Assembly: GCA_035578905.1 (NCBI GenBank)
Contig: JAQJVL010000742.1
Location: forward strand, 169,001-233,000
Length of the DNA stretch: 64,000 nucleotides
DNA from: Stictocephala bisonia
Taxonomy: Eukaryota; Arthropoda; Insecta; Hemiptera; Membracidae
Direction of reading: 5' to 3'
Shown here: positions 10,871 to 19,635 of the stretch, piece after piece
How the letters are laid out: every line of letters starts with the position of its first letter
Numbering within the stretch: position 1 is the stretch's first letter
Position numbers and translations under genes: made by a program
The notes under the pieces: model-generated
Database searches by the model: none
The model's input: the letters and a program-made list of their open reading frames with translations, nothing else
Told to the model about the DNA's origin: nothing

Positions 10871-12351
10871 TTAAGTCCCTTTAAGCATGTTAGAGTATCC
10901 GTTTCCAGGGAGAGTTGAAGAATATGCGGACATCATTTGTGGTTCACTAGATTTGGCTTTAGGAGTGTGACCTTCAATAGGTCGTTTGTGGTCGTGCTTT
11001 ACAGTATAAGAAGTCTTGTCATTACGAGACCTGTTATAGTCATTCTGCGAGGAATGTTGAGAAAAATGCAATAGGCTATGATGACGTTTGTGGCAAGTAT
11101 TACATGTCATCTGTGATTTACACTGTTTTATATCATGAGAGCCTAGGCAAGACACACAACGATTTTCCTTCTTAGCGAGCTGATAACGCTCTTGAGGGGA
11201 GAGATTTCTAAAAGTTGTGCATGAGTATATGCGGTGGTCATGTTCACTACAAGCGAAACATGCGGGATTATTTTTGTGTACAGAGAACTTGTTTTTTGTG
11301 TACAGAGAGTGTAAGGCTACTTGTTTGGAACGTTCGGAGAATGAAACAGTTTTTGAATTTTTGTTCTGAGGTGAACGGCTAACATTAGTTTTATGAGTTA
11401 TGTGTAATCCGGCGTCTTCGGCTTGATTACATTCTGTGTTGAGAAACTGGATTATTTCTGACACTTCTGGTAATGAGTGAGTTACAACATTTTCTTGAGA
11501 GGAGCGGAAACTTTCAAGTTTCTTGCGTAGGTCAGATCCATTTTACGCAAAATTAGAGCTGATAATAGAGGGCTACTTTGAGTTGAGACGTCACAGTTTA
11601 GTGCTTTTAGTGCTTCGCTGTGTTTATAGTATACATTTACAAAAGTGCGTAAGCCACGGATTGATGCTGAATTTATTTCCGGTAAATCAATTATTTGGTT
11701 AAGATGGAGAGTTGTAAGTCTTCTTGGGTTGTGATATCTATCTCTTAGAGGAGTTGATAAGCAACTAGATAATTAGCAGATGTGATACTCAAAGACTTAA
11801 TTAGGCTCAAAGGTTCTCCAGACAATACAGACAACAAATACTGAAATTTGGCTACGTTTGTTAAACTTGCATTTCTATGTACACTTGAGTCAAAAAGATT
11901 TATAAAACTGACCCATTGTAAAGAGTTGCCGTCAAAGTGTTTAAGTTCCAATTTTGGCAATCGAAAGTGTGACACAATGAAAGAGGATGTAGATCCTGGT
12001 TCACTGTGAGCGGAAGGAGTTAAGGGAACTTCCGGTGGAGTAAGTGACTCAATTATGCTTTGAATTTTAATAAAAGTGTCATTAATTTCGTCTTGATCGT
12101 TGGATAGTTGAGTGACAGGAGCATCTTCAGGTGACAAGCTTTCCAGAAATCTATTTAAATTTCCTTCAAAATCAGACCGTTTTTTTCTTTATCTCATTAG
12201 CATAGCTAGCTAAAGATCGAGAATTAACTTGAGAGAGTGGAGGTGGAAGGGCTTCTATAGCCTCAACTGAGGAGAGAATTTTAGCATACCTTGCTTTAAT
12301 CAATTGAGTTGATCTTTCATATGTGGTGAACTTAATTGTACCTGGAGCCAT
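10871..12351 (-). pseudogene. BEL/Pao gag, frameshifted
   Basis: The start ATG is at 12351 (MAPGTIKFTTYERSTQLIKA), giving the N-terminal part typical of Pao gag. A frameshift in an A-run near 12180 moves the frame to the segment 12137-11745, which includes LPKLELKHFDGNSLQWVSFI, a signature of the DUF1759 region. Further frame changes occur between 11745 and 11545. The C-terminal part, 11464-10871, carries zinc-knuckle-like cysteines (CFACSEHDHRIYSC, CVSCLGSHDIKQC, CNTCHKRHHSLLH). The order gag-protease-pol on the minus strand fits one element. It is non-functional because of frameshifts. Confidence 0.85.
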
Positions 12352-12907
12352 TATAATTTAAAATAGTACTTAATTAGCATATAAATAATCACTTAGAGAT
12401 TGAGATACTTGAACAAAAATTAAGTGAGGTGAGATTGTCAATTGACAGTTAGCTACTTTGAGAGACAATATAATAAAAAACAATGTTATGAGCTATTCAA
12501 TAGAAGTATCAAAGAGACAATATAATTATTTAATTAAATGAGTTTATATCTTTTGTTAGTGAAACATTGAACTATCTCGTTGGACAAGTAAGTTCAGCAA
12601 CAATATAGTTTAGAAACAACAAATGAATGTACAAACATAAAAGTTACAAAATGAATGAATAATAATCAGTTAATTACAAGAAATAGCAATCCAGTATTCA
12701 ACAGTGATAAGTGTCAATGACGCTATTGCAGCAATAGCCTAATTCATAAAGTCAAATGAGACCTCCAACTCAATAACATACAAATCAGTTAATTATCATT
12801 CAAAGAGATGTCAACAATTAATTAGTAACTATGAAATACAAATAATTAATTGAAAACTTGCTGTCAAATAGCTAATTGACTTTAATATGAATCAATAATC
12901 ATACATG
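12352..12907 (-). other. BEL leader, distal part
   Basis: AT-rich non-coding DNA upstream of gag on the minus strand. It is interrupted at 12908 by the Sailor-type transposon and continues at 15843. Confidence 0.55.
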
Positions 12908-13269
12908 TATAGACCGCGCGGCGAAGGTCCGGCCTCGAGCTCGCCGAGCGGTGATAGGGTGGAGACGGGTGGAGGGCCCAATATGCCTGCAGTCCTGGAA
13001 ACATTCGCTACTGCCAGACTTTCCCACGCTAGGAGTCTTTCCCATGCTTGCTTCTAAAATAAGTTACGTTAATTGTTACCGACGGATGCACATTCAGTAC
13101 GTTTCCAGACTGCGTGCGATATATTTGCTTGTGGTTTAGCGTGTTAAGAATTTGTACTCAAGTGTACGATAAACAATTATTTAGTTGGTTATATGTTTGT
13201 TTTTATCTAACTACTGTAGTGTAATAAGTCAGTTTGTGTTTTTTTTTTTTTTTTTGTCCCGTAAGTGTG

Positions 13270-13704
13270 TTAAGAGTTTGCAGAGTCTGTCGGCCATCCT
13301 GTTTTTATTATCATAAAAACAACGTTATTTTGAATCCATATTTTTACCATTACTTATTTACCAAAAGTTGTGTATGAGGTGTCATTTAAAATGCTATCAT
13401 ATTGCGCATTAGGTTTGCTTTTGATATTATGAATACACAAGCCTAGGTTTGAAAAATAGGTGAAAATAAAAACTTAAAACTAAATACGGTAATTTTTATA
13501 TTTATTCTATTAAACTAATTATGAATCCACAAAGCAGTTCAACGAGTAATTTCACTCTTGATCAAATATAATTAATTTGTTTGGAAAAGACCGTTTAAAA
13601 ATAACTGTTAAATTTGGATACGCGTGATCATTTGTCCGGTTCGAAAAAACATCGTTCTAATGAGATTAAAACCAACATGGCCGACAGCCTCTGCACACTC
13701 TTAA
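13270..13704. repeat. TTAA-bounded inverted repeat in the transposon 5' region
   Basis: The left arm from 13270 reads TTAAGAGTTTGCAGAG then TCTGTCGGCCAT. The right arm ending at 13704 is its complement, with ATGGCCGACAG and CTCTGCACACTCTTAA. Similarity extends inward to about 70 bp with mismatches. Both arms end in TTAA. It may be a TTAA-targeting MITE nested in the Sailor-type element, or a subterminal repeat of that element. Confidence 0.55.
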
Positions 13705-13768
13705 GGTTGTAAACTTAGTGAACGTAGATCCTAAATAGTTTATTCCTTTAGTGGTTCCTGCCTCAACT

Positions 13769-15196
13769 ATGGCTCGCTTTATTCCTAAAGTAGCCCAAGG
13801 AAAGACTACTAGAAGTCAGGCTAGGGAAATTATTTGGAGAGTTAGTGAGTTCATGGCGAATGAGGCCAAACTAAGAGATGAACAACGAATCCCCGTAAAA
13901 AAATCGTTAGAACGAACTGCAGTTGCATGTGGCGTTTCAAAAACTCTCATAAAGGAAATTCGTCGTGAAAAGTGTTTATTGGACACTTCAGCGGAAGGAG
14001 AGTGTTCGTTCACAACTCCCAAAAAATATAAGAGAAAAAGAACAGCGACAGAACTAGACGATTTCGATAAATGTGTCGTTAGAAGAACCGTCCATGAGTT
14101 TTATAAAACTGACGAGTCACTTCCAACTCTTAAGACGTTAAAAAACAAACTACGTGAAAAAATTAACTACCAAGGAGGTTTAACAAGTTTAAGGAAAATA
14201 TTAACTTCCTTAGGATTTCGGTGGAAGAAAATAGAAAATAACCGAAAGATTTTGATTGAAACGACTGATATAAGGATGAAAAGAATAAACTATTTAAAGA
14301 GTATCAAACAAGCTAGAGCAGAGAATGTCCCTATTGTATATATAGACGAATCATATATATTATCTTCTCATGTCACTGAAAAGGGATGGAGTGACGAAAG
14401 CATCGAGGGGTATAAAAAAAAAATTAGCAAAGGTGACAGGGCAATAATTCTTCATGCAGGTGGTGAAATGGGATTTATTCCTGACGCTTGTTTAATCTGG
14501 AAAGGAGGGACCAGTGAAGGAGACTACCACGACCAGATGAATCACACTAACTTCATGACTTGGACGAGGACTCAGCTCATTCCTAATCTACCTTCGAAGT
14601 CATTGATAGTGATTGACAATGCCGCCTATCATAACGTACAAATCGACAAGGCACCGAATTCAAATTCAAAAAAATCAGAAATGATAGAGTGGTTAAAAGA
14701 CAAAGGAGTGCAGTTCAATCCAGCATCACTCAAGCCTGAATTGTACGATGTAATTAAACGTTATAAGGAGAATTTTAAAAGGTTCGCCTTTGATGAAGAA
14801 CTGAAAACTCACGGACACAGTGTTCTTCGCCTCCCCCCGTACCATCCGGACCTAAACCCAATAGAAAATATTTGGGGAATAATTAAAAACTACGTGGCCC
14901 AAAAAAATGTTGTAAATAGAATTAAAAACACTATAGCCATTTGTAAAGAAAAAATTAGCTCTATTACCAAAGAAGACTGGGGAAAAGTTTGTAAGAAAAT
15001 CATTAAAATAGAAAACGAGTATTATGAAAAAGAACATTTAATAGACGACACAACGGAGAGGTTTATAATTAGACTGGGCGAATCAAATGATGACAGCGAC
15101 GCATCCGGTGACAGTGACCTTGAGGGTGAGAGCGGTGGAGATGCAGAAACGGACAATGAGGGTGGACGTGACTCACCATTGGGAACTCCATTATAG
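13769..15196 (+). CDS. DD82E transposase (IS630/Tc1/mariner-related, Sailor type)
   Basis: 475 codons from ATG at 13769. An in-frame GTG at 13751 is not needed. It is a cut-and-paste transposase that would bind the element ends in the nucleus. The N-terminal 70 residues are rich in helix-turn-helix-like sequence (ERTAVACGVSKTLIKEIRRE), followed by a basic patch KKYKRKR near 86-91. The catalytic triad is D193 (VYIDES), D283 (VIDNAAYH) and E366 (LPPYHPDLNPIENIWG). D283 and E366 are separated by 82 residues, matching the DD82E signature that I associate with the Sailor group. The C-terminus is acidic (DDSDASGDSD). There are no stops or frameshifts, unlike every other mobile-element gene here, so it is probably young. 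It could be assigned to a sister DD(n)E family. Confidence 0.85.
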   Translation: MARFIPKVAQGKTTRSQAREIIWRVSEFMANEAKLRDEQRIPVKKSLERTAVACGVSKTLIKEIRREKCLLDTSAEGECSFTTPKKYKRKRTATELDDFDKCVVRRTVHEFYKTDESLPTLKTLKNKLREKINYQGGLTSLRKILTSLGFRWKKIENNRKILIETTDIRMKRINYLKSIKQARAENVPIVYIDESYILSSHVTEKGWSDESIEGYKKKISKGDRAIILHAGGEMGFIPDACLIWKGGTSEGDYHDQMNHTNFMTWTRTQLIPNLPSKSLIVIDNAAYHNVQIDKAPNSNSKKSEMIEWLKDKGVQFNPASLKPELYDVIKRYKENFKRFAFDEELKTHGHSVLRLPPYHPDLNPIENIWGIIKNYVAQKNVVNRIKNTIAICKEKISSITKEDWGKVCKKIIKIENEYYEKEHLIDDTTERFIIRLGESNDDSDASGDSDLEGESGGDAETDNEGGRDSPLGTPL

Positions 15197-15814
15197 CCAA
15201 ACCAGGTTAGTTATTTATTTCAAGTAGTCTGTAGTATAAAGCTTATAAGATTCACAATAAAATTTAAAAAATATGGAATCAATTCTAATTAGCTTGTGTC
15301 CGTTAAATCATTATTAGAAATTATTTAAGTAATTATAGTCGACGTTGATAATAAATAAGCATCACTTAATAATTCAGCGAATTTAATAATAGTTGTCACA
15401 TACATTTTGCTATTAAAATTTGTTTTAATTAAAAATGCCAAACACAAAAAGATTACTTCTTTTAAACCAATTTAAATATACATTATATGTATTTAAACGG
15501 TACGGGAAATCACAGAAATATTTTTCTTAGTAACACTAAGAAGTATATATTTCTTAGTTAATTTCAATTAGAGTTATTAACTGATTTATAATTTGTTATG
15601 ACATTTAATTAATTGTTGTTATTGATATACGTTTTAATTTGTTAACTTTCAAACTCTTAACCTAATTGATGTTTATATTTTAAATACCGGTCTAATTATA
15701 AGAAATAGCAAAATACAAATACTCCGTAAATAAGTTGAGAATCACCCTTTACGATCTGTCAGTGAACGCCTCGCTCAGAGTCGATGTTTTTATATGACTA
15801 GTAGGCCAGCCAGG
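15197..15814 (+). other. 3' non-coding part of the Sailor-type element
   Basis: AT-rich, no ORF. An AATAAA-like motif (CACAATAAAATTT, about 15251) may serve polyadenylation of the transposase mRNA. Confidence 0.5.
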
Positions 15815-15842
15815 AGGCCGGACCTTCAGCGCGCGTACTATA

Positions 15843-16785
15843 CATGATAAAAACAATATTGAAATATTTTCAATTATGAGATAAATAAATAAAATCTTAA
15901 ACTAAATAGAATAATGTTCAATTATATTTACAATGTACTATACTATTAAACAATTTACAATTGCATGAGTAAACAATGAATTAAAGGGTTGAGTATTTTT
16001 GTTTACTTTTTGATGTCTGTTATGTTTGACAGTTTCGTCTGCTACTTTATTTCAATAGAAAGCTGATTGAGTACAAATGTGACTGCAATATGGGGTGGTG
16101 TGAAACCGGTTATGACGTAGCAAGTGTGTAATGGTTGTACGATAACCTTATTTCCGGAATGCACTTCTAAGCAAGTGCTTTCAAACAAAACATAACCACA
16201 TTGTATCCACAAAAATCTGTTTTCACACAAATTTAAATATCTTCAGAGTCACAAAATATTCACTTTGAACAAGGTTAAATGAGATAAACAATACATAACA
16301 GTTATAACGCACATGAATGATAGAAAATGAATGCACGTGGTATTCCTTAGTTTCACTAAAGTTACTGTTTAACCATAGAACTAATAAAATATCTGGACAG
16401 GTGTTGACCAATATTTAGTATTGAGGGCGTTTTGAGAGATTTTTAAAGCTTAGTGCCTTTTCGGAGGACCAACTAACATCCACGTTAGTAAAGGAAACAC
16501 TACCAAAGACGTTACCACGAACGATCACAGTGAGATGCGTTTTATAAGTAGAAAGTAATGAAAAAGAACCAACTGTACTTTTTAGAGGAGATAGTACATA
16601 TCTTGGAGCGAAGAACTGAGAAAATGAGAGATGAGATGACCGTAGAGATGGATCCACCAGGCCTGGGGTATCGATGTTGTCCAGTGGTCAGTTTTGAGCA
16701 CAACACATCACTGAATATAGTTTACCTTGTTAACTTGAATTAAATGCGGAGTAGATTGAGAGTAGAGAGATTGAGAGACGAGAAA
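15843..16785 (-). other. BEL leader and uncertain LTR end
   Basis: Continuation of the minus-strand BEL leader after the Sailor-type insertion, merging into the LTR end. Short ORFs on both strands have no recognisable product. The LTR/leader border could not be fixed because the other LTR copy is truncated. Confidence 0.5.
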
Positions 16786-17121
16786 ACACGCTCACTGACT
16801 AATGAAACCAAAATTATTCACTATAAGAGAGGTCACGGTAATCGCGACGCCGAGCGAACCGTTCTGCATAGCATCATGAGTTCAACTGGGGATTTAATTT
16901 TAGGTATATGGGTGAAGCGTGTTGACGGGGTTCACACCACCGGTTACAAGGGTTAGGCAATGTCACCTGATATTTGACTTTTGGCAAGTGCATGTGCATA
17001 GAGGCCAGTAATATTATTTAAATTTCAATATAGTAACAGGTGAATATGTTATGAGTATGTGATTAACAATTTATGCTTAAGAGATTAGAAATACAAATAA
17101 GAGGAACATACTATTATATTA
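16786..17121 (-). repeat. BEL LTR, distal part (split by PLE)
   Basis: Reverse complement matches 9650-9993 of the plus-strand LTR, including the shared motif near 16900 (GGGTGAAGCGTGTTGACGGG). It ends at ATACTATTATATTA (17108-17121), which is repeated at 18178-18191 on the other side of the PLE. Confidence 0.85.
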
Positions 17122-17131
17122 GACCTGTAAC

Positions 17132-17213
17132 CCCACATTACTACCCGAGAATCGTAAGGGAAGCCATAGAAATATATAAAAGAAGAAATAATTTTAATAA
17201 GGATGATAGTATA
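17132..17213 (+). repeat. 82-bp direct repeat, copy 1, of the PLE C-terminal coding region
   Basis: Identical to 17759-17840. It encodes the same peptide (YYPRIVREAIEIYKRRNNFN), but out of context near the 5' junction. It is interpreted as the residue of a head-to-tail PLE tandem or template switch. Confidence 0.85.
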
Positions 17214-17266
17214 GAATGCAGTTTTAAACACTTTAATCAATCAAGCCATTCACATTTCAGACCAAA

Positions 17267-17885
17267 ATAGTTGGAAGAAAGAAAGACAAATATTACATTC
17301 AACATTAAAACAGAATGGATATTCAGTTAGAGAAATCAATTATACTATTGGAAAACAGTTGAAGAGGAAAGAACAAGACAATAGAGTAGATACAAGACAA
17401 GATAAGGATACATCAAAAAAGGCGTATCTACCTTACATAAAGGGAACAACGGAAAAGATTGGCAGGCTTTTAAGTAAAGAAAATATAAAAACCATTTACA
17501 AGCCACCGAATAGAGTAAAGAATTTTCTGATCAAAGTGTCAAAGATAAAATTCCACTAGCTATGCCTGGAGTATATGAAATACCTTGTAGTTGCGGGTCA
17601 GTCTACATAGGGGAAACCAAGAGGTTAATTTCCACAAGGATTAAGGAACATATAAGGCATACTAAGAATGAAGATACGGAAAAGTCTGCTGTTGCTGAAC
17701 ATAGCACAAAAAGTAATCATGGAATTTTATTTGACAAAACTAAAGTCCTTGCCAACATCCCACATTACTACCCGAGAATCGTAAGGGAAGCCATAGAAAT
17801 ATATAAAAGAAGAAATAATTTTAATAAGGATGATAGTATACGGCTGCCAAAGACATGGGAACCCATTTTAAGTAAATTGAAATAA
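17267..17885 (+). pseudogene. PLE ORF C-terminus: RT-endonuclease linker and GIY-YIG nuclease
   Basis: The first part (17350-17559) reads AYLPYIKGTTEKIGRLLSKE then TIYKPPNRVKNFL, the linker that follows the PLE reverse transcriptase. A frame change near 17530-17560 leads to the GIY-YIG endonuclease (17562-17885). GVYEIPCSC and VYIGETKR hold the two Tyr motifs. RLISTRIKEH carries the conserved Arg, AVAEHSTKSNH a His, and YYPRIVREAIEIYKRRNNFN the Glu and Asn. The enzyme normally nicks the target for priming. The RT catalytic domain is missing, so this copy could only have moved with help. It ends at TAA 17883-17885. Confidence 0.85.
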
Positions 17886-18033
17886 AATGGAAGAGTCAGC
17901 CATATTGATTTTTCGGCCAATGACCGAAGGTCACGTGGGTCGTGCCTCCGCCCCCCTCCAGCATACCTGCTAACCAGTCCCCACCCCACCACCTGTTATA
18001 AAGCTGGAAGGTCACTTGCCGATTTCAGTCTCA

Positions 18034-18087
18034 GAGAAGCCACTGATGATGCCACATCACAGTATGGGCGAAACGTCTGGTCATCTT
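18034..18087 (+). ncRNA. Hammerhead-ribozyme-like motif in PLE 3' end
   Basis: The core CTGATGA is at 18043-18049 and CGAAAC at 18069-18074, followed by GTC at 18075-18077. Stem I is GCCA (18039-18042) with TGGT (18078-18081). Stem II is GCC (18051-18053) with GGC (18067-18069), with one extra T after the core. Stem III would be the minimal AC/GT without a loop, as reported for PLE type I hammerheads that act as dimers. The predicted cleavage site follows C18077. The extra base suggests weak or lost activity. Confidence 0.65.
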
Positions 18088-18177
18088 GTAAATATTGTAG
18101 ATAGTACCTTGACGCGGTTGTCACCGGAAACTGTAGATTCTAGTTATGACACCGGCCGCTTAAGCCTAAGTTCTAAG

Positions 18178-18248
18178 ATACTATTATATTACTTAATTAT
18201 GAATTACAATTAACTATATGTACAATATCTAATACTAAGTACGGAACA
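18178..18248 (-). repeat. BEL LTR, terminal part, starts TGTTCCG on the minus strand
   Basis: Reverse complement is identical over about 70 bp to 9595-9664. It ends the composite element at CA 18247-18248, followed by the target duplication ATATG. Confidence 0.88.
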
Positions 18249-18332
18249 ATATGTTTGAAGTGCGAGACTTGTCGAGCACTTCAAATGGTCGAGAACATAC
18301 AAAACACTTTCACTCGAGTTTTGAACGATACT

Positions 18333-18550
18333 TTTCACTACACTACGGAATAAAAACTCATTTTTGGAATGTTAACTGTTTATTAAATTAGAAACATGTC
18401 TTAAAAATAGGTGTTGTTGACAGTGGAAAATTTTCGTTTGTAAACAATGTTACTTTCGGTAGTAAACAATAGACAGCTGTTGAAAATATGATGTTTCGCA
18501 GGTTGTAAACACATTACGAAAACAGCTGAACTCATAGTAGTGTAGTGAAA
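18333..18550. mobile_element. Small TIR element, copy 1 (TTTCACTACACTAC ends)
   Basis: Perfect 14-bp inverted ends, TTTCACTACACTAC at 18333-18346 and GTAGTGTAGTGAAA at 18537-18550. An ATACT-like extension outside makes nearly 20 bp. It is 218 bp with no coding capacity. It is MITE-like, but it lies inside a larger tandem unit, so it may not be an independent insertion. Confidence 0.65.
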
Positions 18551-18713
18551 TAGTATATTTCATAACAAGAGTTGCACAACAAGTTGTGGGTGTTGGTAAG
18601 TGGTAAGTGGGGTTTTGCATGTACGAGACCATATGTTTGAAGTGCGAGACTTGTCGAGCACTACAATTGGTCGAGAACATACAAAACACTTTCACTCGAA
18701 TTTTGAACGATAC

Positions 18714-18882
18714 TTTTCACTACACTACGGAATAAAAACAGGTGTTGTTGACTGTGGAAAATTTTCGGTTGTAAACAATGTTACTTTCGGTAGTAAACAA
18801 TAGACAGCTGTTGAAAATATGATGTTTCGCAGGTTGTAAACACATAACGAAAACAACTGAACTCATAGTAGTGTAGTGAAAA
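18714..18882. mobile_element. Small TIR element, copy 2
   Basis: The same TIRs (TTTCACTACACTAC left, GTAGTGTAGTGAAA right) and internal sequence as copy 1, but about 50 bp shorter through an internal deletion. Confidence 0.65.
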
Positions 18883-18900
18883 AATGTTTTATTACTTTCT

Positions 18901-19315
18901 ACTATTTTAAAATATAACATATTCTTCTTAATACTATATAAATAAATTATTCTTGATACTCACATAGTCAGACATCTCTGCTAACTACCTTAAATATTAT
19001 GAGACAAGGTCTTCTATTAAAAATGCATACATGCTTTCCGAAAAACGTATTCAAATAACTTAGTTGAATAATTAAAAATGGCAATATCTTAACTTTTATA
19101 CAGGTACATATTCAGTTTCAAGTAGTAGTTAAAGCTTATAAATAAAAAAAAACTTACTTTGACAAAACCTACTCTTACTTGGACACTAAGCTGTACTACA
19201 AGAAATTATTGTATTTCTCATTGAAGACATTCTTAAAGTTTAAAATAAAGCAAAACGAAGAATGACCACGGGCATTTTATAAGTAACAGTTCGCGCAGTC
19301 GTAACAGGGCAAAGA
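18901..19315. other. AT-rich spacer
   Basis: No recognised feature. Confidence 0.5.
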
Positions 19316-19386
19316 GACATCAACTGTCTGAGTGGTAAGACAATGTACTCAAAGCGAGTTCAATCGTACAAGGATTCATTTGTCAA
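19316..19386 (+). other. tRNA-like segment, possible SINE head
   Basis: TGTCTGAGTGGTAAGAC (19325-19341) resembles a pol III A box, and GAGTTCAATCG (19356-19366) resembles a B box. The spacing is short and the sequence does not fold into a full tRNA, so a tRNA-derived SINE remnant is more likely than a tRNA gene. Confidence 0.3.
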
Positions 19387-19407
19387 ATGTGAAGATGAAC
19401 GTTTTGA

Positions 19408-19432
19408 AACGTAAGGTACACGACCTTACGTT
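19408..19432. other. Perfect 10-bp stem hairpin
   Basis: AACGTAAGGT and ACCTTACGTT around the 5-nt loop ACACG. Confidence 0.6.
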
Positions 19433-19635
19433 AACAGTCGCTAAAGTACACAATCAAATGTACACTTAACCATGTGACTTATTAGCTTGACATTTCTTTA
19501 TTATATAAATATAGATTTATATTGGTTTCATGTTCTAATATTTTGGCATAATCTATAACCATATACTAATTTTTTCTTAAATTTTAAGGATCCGACTCCT
19601 TCGAATAGACTTCCATGGACCAGGGAATATTCGTA

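Larger units (their letters stand above)
12908..15842 (+). mobile_element. Sailor-type (DD82E) DNA transposon, about 2.9 kb
   Basis: The terminal inverted repeats are at 12908-12936 (TATAGACCGCGCGG then GAAGGTCCGGCCTC) and 15815-15842 (complement TAGTACGCGCGCTGAAGG then TCCGGCCTC). The flanks CATG-TA and TA-CATG are compatible with a TA target duplication, although TA repeats make the exact border ambiguous. The element encodes one uninterrupted transposase. It is inserted in the leader of the BEL element and is therefore younger than it. Confidence 0.8.
17122..18177 (+). mobile_element. 5'-truncated Penelope-like element (PLE) inserted in the BEL LTR
   Basis: It is bounded by a 14-bp duplication, ATACTATTATATTA. 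It contains the C-terminal part of a PLE ORF with a GIY-YIG endonuclease, a C-rich 3' region with a TATAAA near 17998, and a hammerhead-like 3' end. An 82-bp segment (17132-17213) is repeated identically at 17759-17840, placing a C-terminal coding fragment upstream of the ORF. This fits the partial tandem structure typical of PLEs. Confidence 0.85.
8742..18253. mobile_element. Rearranged BEL/Pao retrotransposon with two nested insertions, flanked by ATATG
   Basis: Outer limits are ATATG at 8742-8746 and 18249-18253. On the plus strand the insert begins TG (8747) and ends CA (18248), where the minus-strand LTR starts TGTTCCG. Contents in plus orientation: integrase zinc domain, integrase C-terminus, LTR. 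Contents in minus orientation: RT start, protease, gag, leader, LTR. The two halves meet tail to tail near 9990 at an 8-bp match, AAAACACG or its complement. A Sailor-type transposon (12908-15842) sits in the leader and a PLE (17122-18177) sits in the LTR. Without these insertions the element is about 5.5 kb. Confidence 0.75.
18254..18900. repeat. Tandem duplicated repeat (about 380-bp unit) hosting the BEL insertion
   Basis: Two head-to-tail copies share TTTGAAGTGCGAGACTTGTC, then TCGAGAACATACAAAACACT, the TIR element and GAAATAGTATATTTCATAAC. A third, partial copy is the left flank at 8692-8746. Copy 2 lacks a roughly 50-bp internal piece present in copy 1. The stretch 18618-18650 is the uninterrupted form of the BEL target site. 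Confidence 0.8.

Noticed and set aside
16744..16956. ORF ending GDLILGIWVKRVDGVHTTGY, also found at 9817-10149
   Set aside because: It lies inside the BEL LTR in both places. The shared peptide reflects the duplicated LTR, not a gene.
17905..17940. TGACC-GAA-GGTCA palindrome as a nuclear-receptor site
   Set aside because: A single occurrence inside the PLE 3' region. The half-sites are everted with a spacing that I cannot tie to a known element, and there is no supporting context.
19316..19386. Functional tRNA gene
   Set aside because: A- and B-box-like motifs are present, but the arms and acceptor stem do not pair.
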